A stretch of DNA of 64,000 nucleotides from Amycolatopsis umgeniensis (GCF_014205155.1 NZ_JACHMX010000001.1:3844001-3908000), one strand, 5' to 3'; positions 1 through 8,358 are shown, numbered from the stretch's first letter. Numbers and translations: made by a program. Notes: generated by a model not told the origin, from the letters alone.

Positions 1-169
1 CCCGCGCGCCGACGTGCTCGATCCACACGAGATCGGCCATGAACGGCCGCATCTTGGCGCGCAGCTCGTCGGTCATGGTTTCCGCGCCGGGCGCGTCCCA
101 GTCGATGTCGGCCAGCGACCACTGCTTGTCCTTGATGGTCTGGAGCATCGCGGCGAAGTCGTAGGCCAT
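1..169 (-). CDS. Ferritin-like domain protein (5' part only, runs off the left edge)
   Basis: Only the first 56 codons are in the window, starting from the ATG at 169 and reading MAYDFAAMLQTIKDKQ and onward. The fragment is acidic and helical (WSLADIDWDAPGAE, then LRAKMRPFMADLVWIEHVGAR). This resembles the start of actinobacterial ferritin-like or di-iron oxidase-like proteins encoded beside SDR and esterase genes. No metal ligands are visible because the rest is missing. The start codon shares one base with the stop of the SDR gene (TGATG), so the two are translationally coupled in one operon. Family assignment is from remembered similarity and is tentative; the existence of a coding region is well supported. 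Confidence 0.55.
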   Translation of the reverse strand, partial: MAYDFAAMLQTIKDKQWSLADIDWDAPGAETMTDELRAKMRPFMADLVWIEHVGAR

Positions 170-981
170 CACTTCTCCTTTTCGGCGGGCAGGAACCGGC
201 CGAGGAGACCGGCGATCCGCGTGTACGGGACGGGCACGAAACGCTTGGCGTGCCACAGAAGCTGAGCGTCGGGTTGCGGCACCACGTAAAGGCGCCCGCG
301 ATCGTGGGCGTCGAGCGTCATCTTCGCGACCTTTTCGGCGGAGAACCCGACCACATCGGACACCCGCCGCGCGAGTCCGCGTGCCTCGGCGTCGATGAGT
401 TCGCCGTCGAAGATGTTGGTGCGGACGAAGGTCGGGCACAGCACGGTGACCGCGACGCCGGTGCCGGACAGTTCGGCGGCGAGTGTCTCGGAAAGGCTGA
501 CGACCCCGGCCTTGCTCACGTTGTAGGCGGCCATCCTCGGCGCTGCGGTGAAGCCCGCGGCCGAGGCGACGTTGATGACGCCGCCCGCTCTCGCCGACCG
601 CATGGCGGGGACGAAGGTGTGACAGCCGTGGATCACGCCCCAGAGGTTCACGCCGAGGGCCCGCTGCCAATCGGACAACGGGCTCTCCCCGACGACCTTG
701 CCGCCGGCGCCGATCCCGGCGTTGTTGACGACGAGATCCGGCTCGCGGCCGAGCCAGGACCGGGTCTGTTTCGCGAGTTCGGCGACTTCGTCCACAGAGG
801 ACACATCACACGCGACGGCGACAGCGTTCTCAAGCGTCTTTGCGGTTTCCTCGGCGGCTTCGAGGTCGATGTCGGCACAGACGACACGGCTCCCGCGCCG
901 GACGAGTTCCGCGGCGATCGCCCTCCCGATCCCGCTGCCCGCCCCGGTGACGACGGCGTGTGCTCCGTGGGTCCGCTTCAC
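169..981 (-). CDS. Short-chain dehydrogenase/reductase
   Basis: A 270-residue classical SDR, the usual length. The NAD(P)-binding motif TGAGSGIG lies at residues 12-19, NNAG at 86-89, and the catalytic Ser140, Tyr153 and Lys157 (YNVSK) are all present. It is therefore expected to be an active cytosolic oxidoreductase on an alcohol or ketone. An acidic residue after the second beta strand (ADID, 36-39) favours NAD over NADP. The GTG start shares one base with the TAG stop of the upstream esterase gene, and the stop shares one base with the next start, so the three genes form a tight operon. The substrate cannot be read from the sequence. The genes around it (esterase, ferritin-like protein, TetR) suggest modification of a lipid-like or xenobiotic molecule. 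Confidence 0.9.
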   Translation of the reverse strand: MKRTHGAHAVVTGAGSGIGRAIAAELVRRGSRVVCADIDLEAAEETAKTLENAVAVACDVSSVDEVAELAKQTRSWLGREPDLVVNNAGIGAGGKVVGESPLSDWQRALGVNLWGVIHGCHTFVPAMRSARAGGVINVASAAGFTAAPRMAAYNVSKAGVVSLSETLAAELSGTGVAVTVLCPTFVRTNIFDGELIDAEARGLARRVSDVVGFSAEKVAKMTLDAHDRGRLYVVPQPDAQLLWHAKRFVPVPYTRIAGLLGRFLPAEKEK

Positions 982-1907
982 TAGGCCGCCCTTTCGATCG
1001 CCGGGAGATTCTCGGTGAGGAACCGGCAGGCCCGCTCCATCGCGGGCCGCGCCTGGGGGATGAACCGGGTCAAGGCCTGGAAGACGTGCATCTGGCCGGG
1101 GACGACGTCCAGTTCGCAGTCCGCCCCGGCGCGGCGCAGCGCCCTGGCCAGCTCGATGGCGTCCGCGGCGAGCATTTCGAGGCCACCCGCCTGGATGATC
1201 GTCGGCGGGAAGCCCTTGATGTCGTCGAAGGCGAACCGCAGCCGCGCGGACGCGATGTCGGCGTCCACTGTGTACAGACCGACCAGCCGCGCGGCCGCGG
1301 CGGCGGAGATCATCGGGTCCGGGCTCATGCGTTCTCTTTCCGCCGCGAGCGAGAACGTCACGTCGAACAACGGCGAGAAGAGCGCCAATGCGGCCGGGGG
1401 TTCTTTTCGTTCCCGGATCAGCTGGGCGGCGAGGTCGACCGCGAGATGCCCGCCCGCGGAGTCACCCGCGACGAGGATCCGGCGGTATCCCTGGCCGACG
1501 AGCCTGTCGTAGGCCGCGCGGACGTCTTCGGCGGCGTTCGGGAAGCGATGGCGGGGCGCGAGCCGGTACTCGCAGGCGAAGACCGGCAGGCCGGTGCCGT
1601 CGGAGACCCGCGTGGTCAGCCCGCGATGCGTGCGCGCCGAACAGAGCGCGTACCCGCTGCCGTGGAGGTAGAGGACCACGGCGTCGCCGTCGGTCACCCC
1701 GGGCCCGCGGACCCACTCGCCGCGGATGCCGGGCTCGACGCGACTTCCCTTCAACGGCGGGGAAGCCAGCCACAAACTGCTCGCGATGAAGGCACGGGAG
1801 AACCGGATCCCCGCCGGGGTGGCGGGGATCGAGTTGGCGATCGGCCGCACGAAGACGGAAGTCAGCGCGGCGGCCAAACCGGGTCGCAGGCCATTCTGCG
1901 GTCGCAT
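981..1907 (-). CDS. Alpha/beta hydrolase, hormone-sensitive-lipase family esterase
   Basis: 308 residues. The HSL-family oxyanion motif HGSG is at 82-85 and the nucleophile elbow GDSAGG has Ser150. The family hallmark YRLAPRHRFPNA follows the second strand, and a C-terminal His lies in PGQMHVF. The acid residue appears as Glu in GGLEML where most members have Asp. No signal peptide is seen, so a cytoplasmic carboxylesterase or short-chain lipase is expected. It is the first gene of the esterase-SDR-ferritin-like operon and is divergent from tetR, only 44 bp away. An inverted repeat overlaps its start codon, suggesting direct repression by the TetR protein. The start is the ATG inside that repeat. 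Confidence 0.88.
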   Translation of the reverse strand: MRPQNGLRPGLAAALTSVFVRPIANSIPATPAGIRFSRAFIASSLWLASPPLKGSRVEPGIRGEWVRGPGVTDGDAVVLYLHGSGYALCSARTHRGLTTRVSDGTGLPVFACEYRLAPRHRFPNAAEDVRAAYDRLVGQGYRRILVAGDSAGGHLAVDLAAQLIRERKEPPAALALFSPLFDVTFSLAAERERMSPDPMISAAAAARLVGLYTVDADIASARLRFAFDDIKGFPPTIIQAGGLEMLAADAIELARALRRAGADCELDVVPGQMHVFQALTRFIPQARPAMERACRFLTENLPAIERAA

Positions 1908-1932
1908 GCCCTCAGAATGAATCCGAGGGCAT
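1906..1932. promoter_or_regulatory. Probable TetR operator between the esterase operon and tetR
   Basis: A perfect 8-bp inverted repeat, ATGCCCTC (1906-1913) and GAGGGCAT (1925-1932), is separated by 11 bp. It sits in the 44-bp gap between two divergent genes and overlaps the start codon of the esterase. Size, symmetry and location are what is expected of an autoregulatory TetR-family operator. No binding evidence exists beyond position and symmetry. Confidence 0.55.
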
Positions 1933-1951
1933 CTGCTGTCAAGATGGAGAG

Positions 1952-2590
1952 GTGACCGCGTCCCGCCGCTACAGCGGCAAAACCGCCGACGAGCGCCGAG
2001 CCGAGCGACGGCTAGCCCTGCTCGGCGCCGCCTTGGACATCTGGCAGGAACAGGGCTGGGCGGCGGTCACCATGCGGGGCGTCTGCGCGCGGGCGAACCT
2101 GACGGACCGGTACTTCTACGAGAACTTCGCCAACCGCGACGCGCTGCTCGCCACCACCTGGGAACAGGTCCGCGACGAGACCCTTCGCATGGTCCTCGAC
2201 GCCGTCGCCGCGCGGATCGAAAGCCCGGCCCTGGACCAGCTTCGTGCCGCGGTGGACGTCGTCGTGCACCACGTCCGGGAAGAACCGGCCCGCGCGCAGA
2301 TCCTGTTCGGCGACCACGCGGGCAGCGCGGTGCTGGAACAACTGCGGCGGCAGACCGTCCAGGAGACCACCGGCCTGCTGATCGAACTGGCACGGCCGCA
2401 TCTGAAGCTCGATGTGGACGAACTGGAATTCCGCGTCAACGTCCTGCTGGGGATCGGCGGCTTCGTCGAGATCATGCTCGCGTGGCGCTCCGGCCTGCTC
2501 GACGCGGACGCGGCCACCCTCGTCGACCACCTCACGGGAGTGGGGACTTCGCTGTCGCGGACGTTCCTCAAGGGCGACACCAACGGGTGA
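1952..2590 (+). CDS. TetR/AcrR-family transcriptional regulator
   Basis: 212 residues, a normal TetR length. The N-terminal helix-turn-helix covers about residues 10-57 (RAERRLALLGAALDIWQEQG, WAAVTMRGVCARANL, TDRYFYENFANRDALL). The remainder is an all-helical ligand-binding domain of unknown specificity with a Leu/Val-rich C-terminal half. It starts at a GTG preceded by GGAGAGG and is transcribed away from the esterase-SDR-ferritin-like operon, so it most likely represses that operon and itself through the inverted repeat at 1906-1932. A 13-bp hairpin follows its stop codon. Confidence 0.92.
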   Translation: MTASRRYSGKTADERRAERRLALLGAALDIWQEQGWAAVTMRGVCARANLTDRYFYENFANRDALLATTWEQVRDETLRMVLDAVAARIESPALDQLRAAVDVVVHHVREEPARAQILFGDHAGSAVLEQLRRQTVQETTGLLIELARPHLKLDVDELEFRVNVLLGIGGFVEIMLAWRSGLLDADAATLVDHLTGVGTSLSRTFLKGDTNG

Positions 2591-2626
2591 ATTTTCGCGC
2601 CGGGCTCGCCGCCGGGCCGGAAATGC

Positions 2627-2665
2627 GTCAGGGCCTCATCCGGTGTGTCCGAATGAGGCCCTGAC
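2627..2665. terminator. Bidirectional hairpin between tetR and tRNA-Thr
   Basis: Perfect 13-bp inverted repeat GTCAGGGCCTCAT (2627-2639) / ATGAGGCCCTGAC (2653-2665) with a 13-nt loop. It lies 36 bp after the tetR stop and 7 bp beyond the 3' end of the convergent tRNA gene. No T-tract follows, as is common for actinomycete terminators. Confidence 0.6.
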
Positions 2666-2671
2666 CTGCGG

Positions 2672-2745
2672 AGCCGCCTAGGGGAATCGAACCCCTGACC
2701 TATTCATTACGAGTGAATCGCTCTGGCCGACTGAGCTAAGGCGGC
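2672..2745 (-). tRNA. tRNA-Thr (anticodon CGT)
   Basis: The minus strand folds as a complete cloverleaf of 74 nt. The 7-bp acceptor stem is GCCGCCT / AGGCGGC. The D-arm contains TAGCTCAGTCGGC. The anticodon stem ATTCA / TGAAT encloses CTCGTAA with anticodon CGT, and the T-arm is CAGGGGTTCGAATCCCCTA. The anticodon reads ACG threonine codons. CCA is not encoded (the 3' flank reads TCCG). The gene stands alone, converging on tetR. Confidence 0.97.
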
Positions 2746-2885
2746 GTACATCGGGCTCGCACCCGATGACGGGGCCAAGTGTAGCGGAGGCTTGAACGTC
2801 ACCTTCCGGGGCCACCGTCGTTAAGGTCCTATGACGCCGGTCTCAGTCCCCCAAGATCGGCCCATCCCCACTGGAGGACCTGTTC

Positions 2886-4571
2886 ATGCGGCGACGACTG
2901 CCCCGTGTGCTGGCGCTTCCGGCCGCCGCGGCTCTGCTCTTGCTGACCGCGGCTCCGGCGACCGCCCAGACGATCCCGACCACGCCGATCCCCGAGCCGA
3001 ACAACCCGGGGCAACCGCCGATGTCGGCGCCGATCGGCCCGCAGCCGCTGGGCAAGGCCGTCGGTGACGCGGGGGCGGCACTCGGCGTTCTGCGGCTGCT
3101 GCCCAACGCGGTGCCGACGAGCGCGATCCTGCCGGGCGTCAGCGACCAGCTGCCGAAGCAGTCCGCGCTCGAGGCCGGGATGGGGCTTTCCAGCGCGCAG
3201 GCCAACTCCGAGGCCTTCCTGAGCTACGAGCGGTCGATCGCGCAGTCGTCACCGTTCGGCCTGTCCGCCGCCGGCAACGCGCCGCAGACGCCGGGCAGCC
3301 TCGTGCAGACGGCGCTGCCGGACAACCCGAAGCCGATCAGCGGCGGCCTCAACGCGCCGAAGAACCCGCTGTTCAATCTCGGCCTGCTGAACGGCGAGGC
3401 GCACGCGCGCTGGAGCCCGACGCTCGGGCCGTGCGTCGGCACGATCGCCGACTCGAGCACGTCGATCGCGAACCTCGCGCTGCTGCCGACCATCCCGAAC
3501 ATCCCGGGCGCCGACCAGCTGACCGCGGCGAGCGACCAGCTGAAGGCGGGTCTCGCCGGGCTTCCGGGTCCGCTGGCGAGCCTGGGCGGGCTGCTTTCGG
3601 GCACCAGCGCCAGCAGTGACGGCAAGGGCGCGGTGCTGAGCCTGCCGAACACGCTGTCTTCGCGGTCGACCGTGCGGCTGGTCGACGTCCCCGGCGCGAA
3701 GAACAAGGCCGTCGAGTCGACCTCGACCCTGCAGGCGGCCAGCATCGAGCTGCTGAAGGGCACGCCTCTCGGCCTGACGATCAAGGTCGCCAGCCAGCCG
3801 ACGCTGCGGGTCACCTCGACCGGCGACAAGAAGACGTCGAAGGTCGAGTACACCGCGCCGGTGCTGCAGATCGTCCGCGGCGACAAGGTGCTGTTCACCC
3901 TCGACGCGAACAACCCGGCCAAGGACATCCCGATCGGCATCCCGCTGCCGTCGCTCAAGCAGCTCCCCGGCTTCGAGCAGCTGAAGAACGTGCCGGTCAT
4001 CGGCGGGCTCGCCGAGATGCTCGACGGTGCCACCAAACAACTTCCGGGCGGCGAAGCCGGAAACGGGCTCACCCTCGACCTCGGGGTGCTGAAGCTGTCG
4101 ATCGCCGGACTGAACCAGAAGTCGAGCGACATGACGTCGCCGTTCAAGGGCTTCCAGATGGGTGCCTCGGCGCGACTGCTGGACCTGCAGATCCTGCCGA
4201 CGACAGCGCTGCAGAAGGCGCTGCCGCCGGACGCCGCGAAGAAGCTGCCTTCGTCGCTGGCCCAGGTTTCGCTCGGTGAGCAGATCGCCCGGGCGTACGC
4301 GCCGACCGGCGGTGTCGAATGCGGCACGGTGACTCCGCCGCCCGCGGGCAACAACGGTGGCGCGGCGCCGAAGGGCCCGGTCAAGAACCTGGCTTACACC
4401 AACGCCGCCTACGACACGGTGCCGATGTTCTGGGCGGGTACCGCGATGCTGCTGATCGGCGTGGTCCTCGTGGCCGCCATGCCGGGACGGCGCCGACTCG
4501 CGGTGGTTCCGGTCTCCCGCAAGGACGTGCCGGGCTTCAAGCCCTCGCCGCGACCGCGCTCAGAGGACTAG
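2886..4571 (+). CDS. Large secreted, C-terminally membrane-anchored protein of unknown function
   Basis: 561 residues. Residues 1-27 are a Sec signal peptide (Arg-rich start, AAAALLLLTAAP, cleavage near ATA-QT). A Pro-rich stretch follows (IPTTPIPEPNNPGQPP). The long middle part is rich in Leu, Pro, Ser and Gly with little charge. A single transmembrane helix at about 515-532 (FWAGTAMLLIGVVLVAAM) precedes a basic cytoplasmic tail of about 29 residues. This topology is typical of actinobacterial wall-spanning proteins fixed in the membrane by their C-terminus. One cysteine pair may be formed by GPCVG in the middle and VECGT near the C-terminus. It has an excellent ribosome site (GGAGG, 8 nt spacing) and is monocistronic. 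I do not recognise a named family. Confidence 0.85.
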   Translation: MRRRLPRVLALPAAAALLLLTAAPATAQTIPTTPIPEPNNPGQPPMSAPIGPQPLGKAVGDAGAALGVLRLLPNAVPTSAILPGVSDQLPKQSALEAGMGLSSAQANSEAFLSYERSIAQSSPFGLSAAGNAPQTPGSLVQTALPDNPKPISGGLNAPKNPLFNLGLLNGEAHARWSPTLGPCVGTIADSSTSIANLALLPTIPNIPGADQLTAASDQLKAGLAGLPGPLASLGGLLSGTSASSDGKGAVLSLPNTLSSRSTVRLVDVPGAKNKAVESTSTLQAASIELLKGTPLGLTIKVASQPTLRVTSTGDKKTSKVEYTAPVLQIVRGDKVLFTLDANNPAKDIPIGIPLPSLKQLPGFEQLKNVPVIGGLAEMLDGATKQLPGGEAGNGLTLDLGVLKLSIAGLNQKSSDMTSPFKGFQMGASARLLDLQILPTTALQKALPPDAAKKLPSSLAQVSLGEQIARAYAPTGGVECGTVTPPPAGNNGGAAPKGPVKNLAYTNAAYDTVPMFWAGTAMLLIGVVLVAAMPGRRRLAVVPVSRKDVPGFKPSPRPRSED

Positions 4572-4684
4572 ACGGGGCGAGGAGGGTGATGAACGGTCCT
4601 TTCACGCCTTGCCCCCGCGTGGGAGGCCCGTTCGTACCGCTCTCGGTCGCCTAGGTGTTCATGGAGGGTCTCGTGGCCCCTTCG

Positions 4685-4743
4685 AAGTACAGGAAGGCCC
4701 CCTTCACTGCGTCTAGCGCAGTGAAGGGGGCCTTCCTGTACTT
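4685..4743. repeat. Perfect 27-bp inverted repeat (terminator-like intergenic palindrome)
   Basis: Arms 4685-4711 and 4717-4743 are exact reverse complements with a 5-nt loop. The arm begins AAGTACAGGAAGG and ends CACTGCG. Each arm contains its own internal near-palindrome around GGAAGGCCCCCTTC. It lies between convergent genes and probably ends both transcripts. It belongs to the window-wide palindrome family at 12043, 39206, 51634, 57740 and 62264. Confidence 0.85.
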
Positions 4744-4882
4744 TCCGGTGCTCCGTGGCGCAGGTTCTCCTCCGGGCGGGGGGCTGAAGGGGCCTTTCAC
4801 CGCATGGGATGCAGCGAAAGCGCCCTTCGCCTCATCCAACGCAGCGAAGGCGCCCCTCGCTGCGCTCGGGCCCGCCACAAGC

Positions 4883-4938
4883 TGTCCCCAATGCCACATT
4901 GGGGACACTGAGCGTCTCCAATGCCACATTGGGGACAC
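4883..4938. repeat. Two tandem copies of a small hairpin unit
   Basis: Copy 1 is a perfect 11-bp stem TGTCCCCAATG / CATTGGGGACA with loop CCA (4883-4907). About 30 bp further, copy 2 keeps CCAATGCCACATTGGGGACAC but has CTCC in place of CCCC in the left arm. The shared part is identical, so this is a duplication and not chance. Function unknown. Confidence 0.8.
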
Positions 4939-4963
4939 CACCCCAGACCCGAAGCTCCTTCAC

Positions 4964-5006
4964 TTACCCACAGCAGTTGTCCACAACCACCCCCACCTGT
5001 GGACAA
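4964..5006. promoter_or_regulatory. DnaA-box cluster (3 sites)
   Basis: Contains TTGTCCACA at 4977-4985, its exact complement TGTGGACAA at 4998-5006, and a weaker TTACCCACA at 4964-4972. TTGTCCACA is the preferred DnaA box in high-GC actinomycetes such as Streptomyces (known). The cluster lies between two convergent gene ends, where it cannot be a promoter operator, so DnaA titration or nucleoid organisation is the simplest reading (inference). Confidence 0.6.
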
Positions 5007-5098
5007 CTCGCCCGACCAGCACTTTTCCGCCCTCAACCCCGGTAGACTGGACTCGGGGTCGCCCCCCTGGGACGGGCGGGGGGCTGGGGTGGTGCCGA

Positions 5099-6307
5099 TC
5101 AGCCTTGCCGCAGGGTGGTGACCATGGCTTCGACGGCGATGCGGGGTTTCACGTTCAGGTCGATGGCTTCGCGGCATTCCAGGACGGCTTCGAGGCGGCG
5201 CAGGATCGAGTCCGGCGCCCAGGCCGAGGCGGCCTGCGAGATTTCCGAGGCGTGGTCGGGGTGGTTCAGCGTCGCGCCCGCGCCGCTGGCGGTCACGAGC
5301 ACGTCCCGGTAGAACGCGGCGAGGTCCACCAGCGCGAGGTCGAGAGTGTCCCGCTGGGTCCGGGTCGCGCGGGATTTCTGGCGCTTCTCGAGCTGCTTCA
5401 CCGCGGCTTCGGCGGCTCGTTTCGCCCCGGCGACACCCTTTCCGATGCCGTCACCGCCCATCGCGGTGCGGAGTTCGGAGCGCTCGGCCTCGTCGCGGAC
5501 TTTGCTTTCCTCGCCCGCGTCGGCCTCGGCCGCGCTGATCAGCTGATCGGCGCAAGTGAACACATCGGACGGACGCCGCAGGCCCAGCGGGATCCGCAAC
5601 ACCGTCGCCCGCCGCTGCCGGGCCGCCTCATCGGTGGCGAGCCGCCGCGCGCGGCCGACGTGTCCACTCGAGACGGAGGCGGCCCATTGCGCGCGCTCGG
5701 GATCGATGCCGTCCCGTTCCACGAGAACCTGCGCGATCGCCTCGGCGGGCGGAGTCCGCAGGGTGACCAAGCGGCACCGCGAGCGGATCGTCACCGACAC
5801 GTCGTCCGGGTGATCGGACGGCGCGCACAGCAGGAACACCGTGCGGTCCGGCGGCTCCTCGACGGCCTTCAGCAGCGCGTTCGACGCGCCTTCCGTCAGC
5901 CTGTCGGCGTCTTCGATGATCACCACCTGCCACCGCCCGGTGGTCGGACGGCGAGCGGCGGCCTGCACCAGCGAGCGCATTTCCGCGACGGAGATCGAAA
6001 GGCCTTCCGGCGCGACGAGCTTGACGTCGGCGTGCGTGCCGGCGACCACGGTCCGGCAGCCGGGGCATTCCCCGCAGCCGGTACCGGTGCTGCACTGCAA
6101 CGCCGCCGCGAACACCCTGGCCGCGGTCGAGCGACCCGAACCCGGCGGGCCGGTCACCAGCCACGCGTGGGTCATCGCCCCCGGGGCGACGGGCTGGTTC
6201 TCGATGATCCGCGCGGCCGCCGTCGACGCCGAAGAAAGCGTGCGCGCCGCGGGCTCCTGGCCGACGAGCTGCTTCCAGACACCGATCAGCACAGGGGCTT
6301 CCGTCAT
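5099..6307 (-). CDS. holB: DNA polymerase III delta' subunit
   Basis: 402 residues counted from the ATG at 6307 (MTEAPVLIGVWKQLVGQ). This start overlaps the upstream stop by ATGA and fits the family better than a longer upstream frame. It is an AAA+ clamp-loader subunit. The P-loop is GPPGSGRST, a zinc-binding knuckle follows in CSTGTGCGECPGC, a Walker B-like stretch is VIIEDADRL, then NALLKAVEEPP, and the SRC sensor-type motif is in IRSRCRL. The P-loop has Arg where ATP-binding gamma/tau subunits have Lys, consistent with delta' not hydrolysing ATP. It loads the beta clamp at the replication fork. It is translationally coupled to the MFS-TMK fusion, the usual tmk-holB pairing, and corresponds to Rv3644c. 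Confidence 0.93.
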   Translation of the reverse strand: MTEAPVLIGVWKQLVGQEPAARTLSSASTAAARIIENQPVAPGAMTHAWLVTGPPGSGRSTAARVFAAALQCSTGTGCGECPGCRTVVAGTHADVKLVAPEGLSISVAEMRSLVQAAARRPTTGRWQVVIIEDADRLTEGASNALLKAVEEPPDRTVFLLCAPSDHPDDVSVTIRSRCRLVTLRTPPAEAIAQVLVERDGIDPERAQWAASVSSGHVGRARRLATDEAARQRRATVLRIPLGLRRPSDVFTCADQLISAAEADAGEESKVRDEAERSELRTAMGGDGIGKGVAGAKRAAEAAVKQLEKRQKSRATRTQRDTLDLALVDLAAFYRDVLVTASGAGATLNHPDHASEISQAASAWAPDSILRRLEAVLECREAIDLNVKPRIAVEAMVTTLRQG

Positions 6308-8358
6308 CTCGCCTCGACCTTTTCCTCCGCCGGAGCGAGTCCGGCGAGCCTGCCGACGAGCACCGCGCGAATCGCGGTCCGGATCCGGTCGCTCACTTCG
6401 TCTTCGGTGCCCTCGGCGTCGACCACGACGTACCGGTCCGGATCGGCGGCGGCCATTTCCGTGAGCAGATGCTGCACCCGCCACTGCGCGTCCAGCGACG
6501 CCGACTTCCGCATCACCGTGCCGGGATCGGCGTCGAGCAGGACGGTGATGTCCGGCCGCAACCTGCCGGTCGCCCAGTCGGCGAGCCCTTCGAGTTCCTG
6601 GCTGTCCAGCCCGGCGACAGCGGACAGATGCGCCAGCGGCGAATCCACGAACCGCTCCATCACCACGACGGAACCTGCGTCGAGCGCGGGCTGGATGTCC
6701 CGTTCGACGATGTCCGCACGCACCGCGGCCGCGGCGAGCGCCTGCGCCCGCGCGCCGGTCAGCGAAGCGCCGGAGAGCAGCTTCGCGAGCCGCTGGTCGT
6801 CCAGCGCCGGATCAGCCGCCAACACGACCGGACGCGTACCCGCGCGCAGCCATTCGGCCAGCCGCGCGGCCTGGGTCTCGGTGTTGATCGCCCGCGTTCC
6901 TTCGAGCGCGATCAGCAGCCCGTTGACGCGGCGCGGGCTGCGGCGCAGGGCGTTGCGGAGATCGGCGAGGATCGGCTCGGCCCGGCGGTCGTCCATCTGC
7001 CGGTACGCGACGATGCCGGCGATCAGCGCGAGGACACCGCCGCCGATCATCACCGGCCGGGTGCCGTCGATCGTGATCGTGCCGCCCCACAATTCGACTT
7101 CGGTCGTCTGGACCGCGCTGATCAGCACCGGCACCAGCACCGTCGAGCCGAACAGCACGATCTTCATCAGCGACTGGTAGATCGCGTTGATCCGGCCGCG
7201 GATGGAGTCCTCGATCCGCGAACCGATGATCGTGACACCGGTCAGGAACGCCGTCCCGGCCCAGACACCGACAGCGGCGACCGCCACCAGCGAAACGGCG
7301 AGGTGCGGCGACAACGCGACGACGACGAGACACAGCCCCGCGGCGACGATCGAGATCCCGAACAGCCTGTCGTGCGCGAGCCGCCGGGCGAGCTTCGGAG
7401 CCACGGCCATCCCGGTGGCGAGCCCGAGGAAGACGGCGAGCACGAGAAGGTTGAACGCCGCGTCACCGGCCAGCAGGCTGGACGAATACGGCTTGGCCGA
7501 ACCGATCACCGCGCCACCGGCGGCGAACGCGCCGAAAGCGCCGATCATCAGCCCGCGCACCAACGGCGTCGTCCGCACGAAGCGGGCGCCGTCGGAGATC
7601 ATCTGGCGGAAGCCGAATTTCTCCTCGTCGGCGGCCTTGACCTTGGGTTTCTCGACAGCGTGGACATTGCGCAGCGAGAGCTCGGGGATCCGGGTGGCGA
7701 TCACGATCGCGCTGGTCAGGTACAGCAGGCCGGTGATGACGACGGCGACCTTCGCGATGCCGAGCTGGGCGTCACCCTGAAAGAAGTGGAACGTGGTGTT
7801 GCTGCCGGTGAGCACGGCGTTCGCCCCGGCCGCGGTGATCACCGCGAGGCCGTAGGTCATCACCATGCCGAGCTGGTTGGCCGTCTCGACCTGGTCCGGG
7901 CGGCGCAGCAGGTTCGGCACCGCCGCGTCCTTCGACGGGATCCACATCATCGCGCAACAACCGACCAGGAAGTTGCCGACGAACACCCACCACGGCGTGC
8001 CGACGAACGCGATCGACAGCAGGAAACCGCACCGGCCGAGGTCACAGAGCACCATCACCTTGCGCCGGTCGAACCGGTCGGCGAGCAGCCCGCCGAGCGG
8101 GGCGAACAGCAAGCCGGGCAGCAGCGAAGTCAGCACGACACCGACGAACGCGAAGTTCTGCGCGGCGTAGTTGTCGGTCAGTTTGGTGACCAGACCGGTC
8201 AGCGTCAGGAGGTTCAGCCAGTCCGCGACGCTGCACAGATACGAGACACCCCAGATCCGGCGGAACGGCTTGATCGCCAGCACCCGCCGCACGCGGTGCA
8301 TGGTGGACGCGTCACGGCCCGCCGAACCATCCGTGCCCGCTTCGGGCACCGACTGCAC
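6304..8358 (-). CDS. MFS membrane protein fused to a thymidylate-kinase-like domain with a destroyed P-loop
   Basis: 684 residues from a GTG at 8358. Residues about 25-440 form a 12-helix MFS unit of the DHA3/enterobactin-exporter type (motif GGLLADRFDRRK between helices 2 and 3). After a basic linker, residues 480-684 align with dTMP kinase. The DRY-type lid region appears as MERFVDSPLAHLSAVAG (about 567) and the core strand as DITVLLDADP. The expected GxDGxGKSTQ loop reads GTRAINTETQ at 487-496: the catalytic Lys is Thr493, and the P-loop glycines at its second, fourth and sixth positions are Thr, Ala and Asn. Such MFS-TMK fusions exist in actinobacteria, but this kinase half cannot bind phosphate normally, so it is probably regulatory or structural. 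It is coupled to holB by ATGA. Confidence 0.88.
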   Translation of the reverse strand: MQSVPEAGTDGSAGRDASTMHRVRRVLAIKPFRRIWGVSYLCSVADWLNLLTLTGLVTKLTDNYAAQNFAFVGVVLTSLLPGLLFAPLGGLLADRFDRRKVMVLCDLGRCGFLLSIAFVGTPWWVFVGNFLVGCCAMMWIPSKDAAVPNLLRRPDQVETANQLGMVMTYGLAVITAAGANAVLTGSNTTFHFFQGDAQLGIAKVAVVITGLLYLTSAIVIATRIPELSLRNVHAVEKPKVKAADEEKFGFRQMISDGARFVRTTPLVRGLMIGAFGAFAAGGAVIGSAKPYSSSLLAGDAAFNLLVLAVFLGLATGMAVAPKLARRLAHDRLFGISIVAAGLCLVVVALSPHLAVSLVAVAAVGVWAGTAFLTGVTIIGSRIEDSIRGRINAIYQSLMKIVLFGSTVLVPVLISAVQTTEVELWGGTITIDGTRPVMIGGGVLALIAGIVAYRQMDDRRAEPILADLRNALRRSPRRVNGLLIALEGTRAINTETQAARLAEWLRAGTRPVVLAADPALDDQRLAKLLSGASLTGARAQALAAAAVRADIVERDIQPALDAGSVVVMERFVDSPLAHLSAVAGLDSQELEGLADWATGRLRPDITVLLDADPGTVMRKSASLDAQWRVQHLLTEMAAADPDRYVVVDAEGTEDEVSDRIRTAIRAVLVGRLAGLAPAEEKVEAR

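Larger units (their letters stand above)
4572..5098. other. Palindrome- and repeat-rich gap between convergent genes
   Basis: 527 bp without a credible gene lies between the secreted protein gene (+) and holB (-). It holds, in order: a 27-bp perfect palindrome, degenerate repeats of a GAAGG-N3-CCTTC type module (4785-4865), a tandem hairpin AATGCCACATTGGGGACAC, and three DnaA-box-like sites. Reading frames across it translate into low-complexity KAPF/KGPF peptides. I treat these as by-products of the repeats, not proteins. Confidence 0.7.

Noticed and set aside
4655..7180. 841-codon frame beginning with KAPF/KGPF-type peptides
   Set aside because: The start is translation of intergenic palindromes and the remainder is antisense to holB and the MFS-TMK gene.
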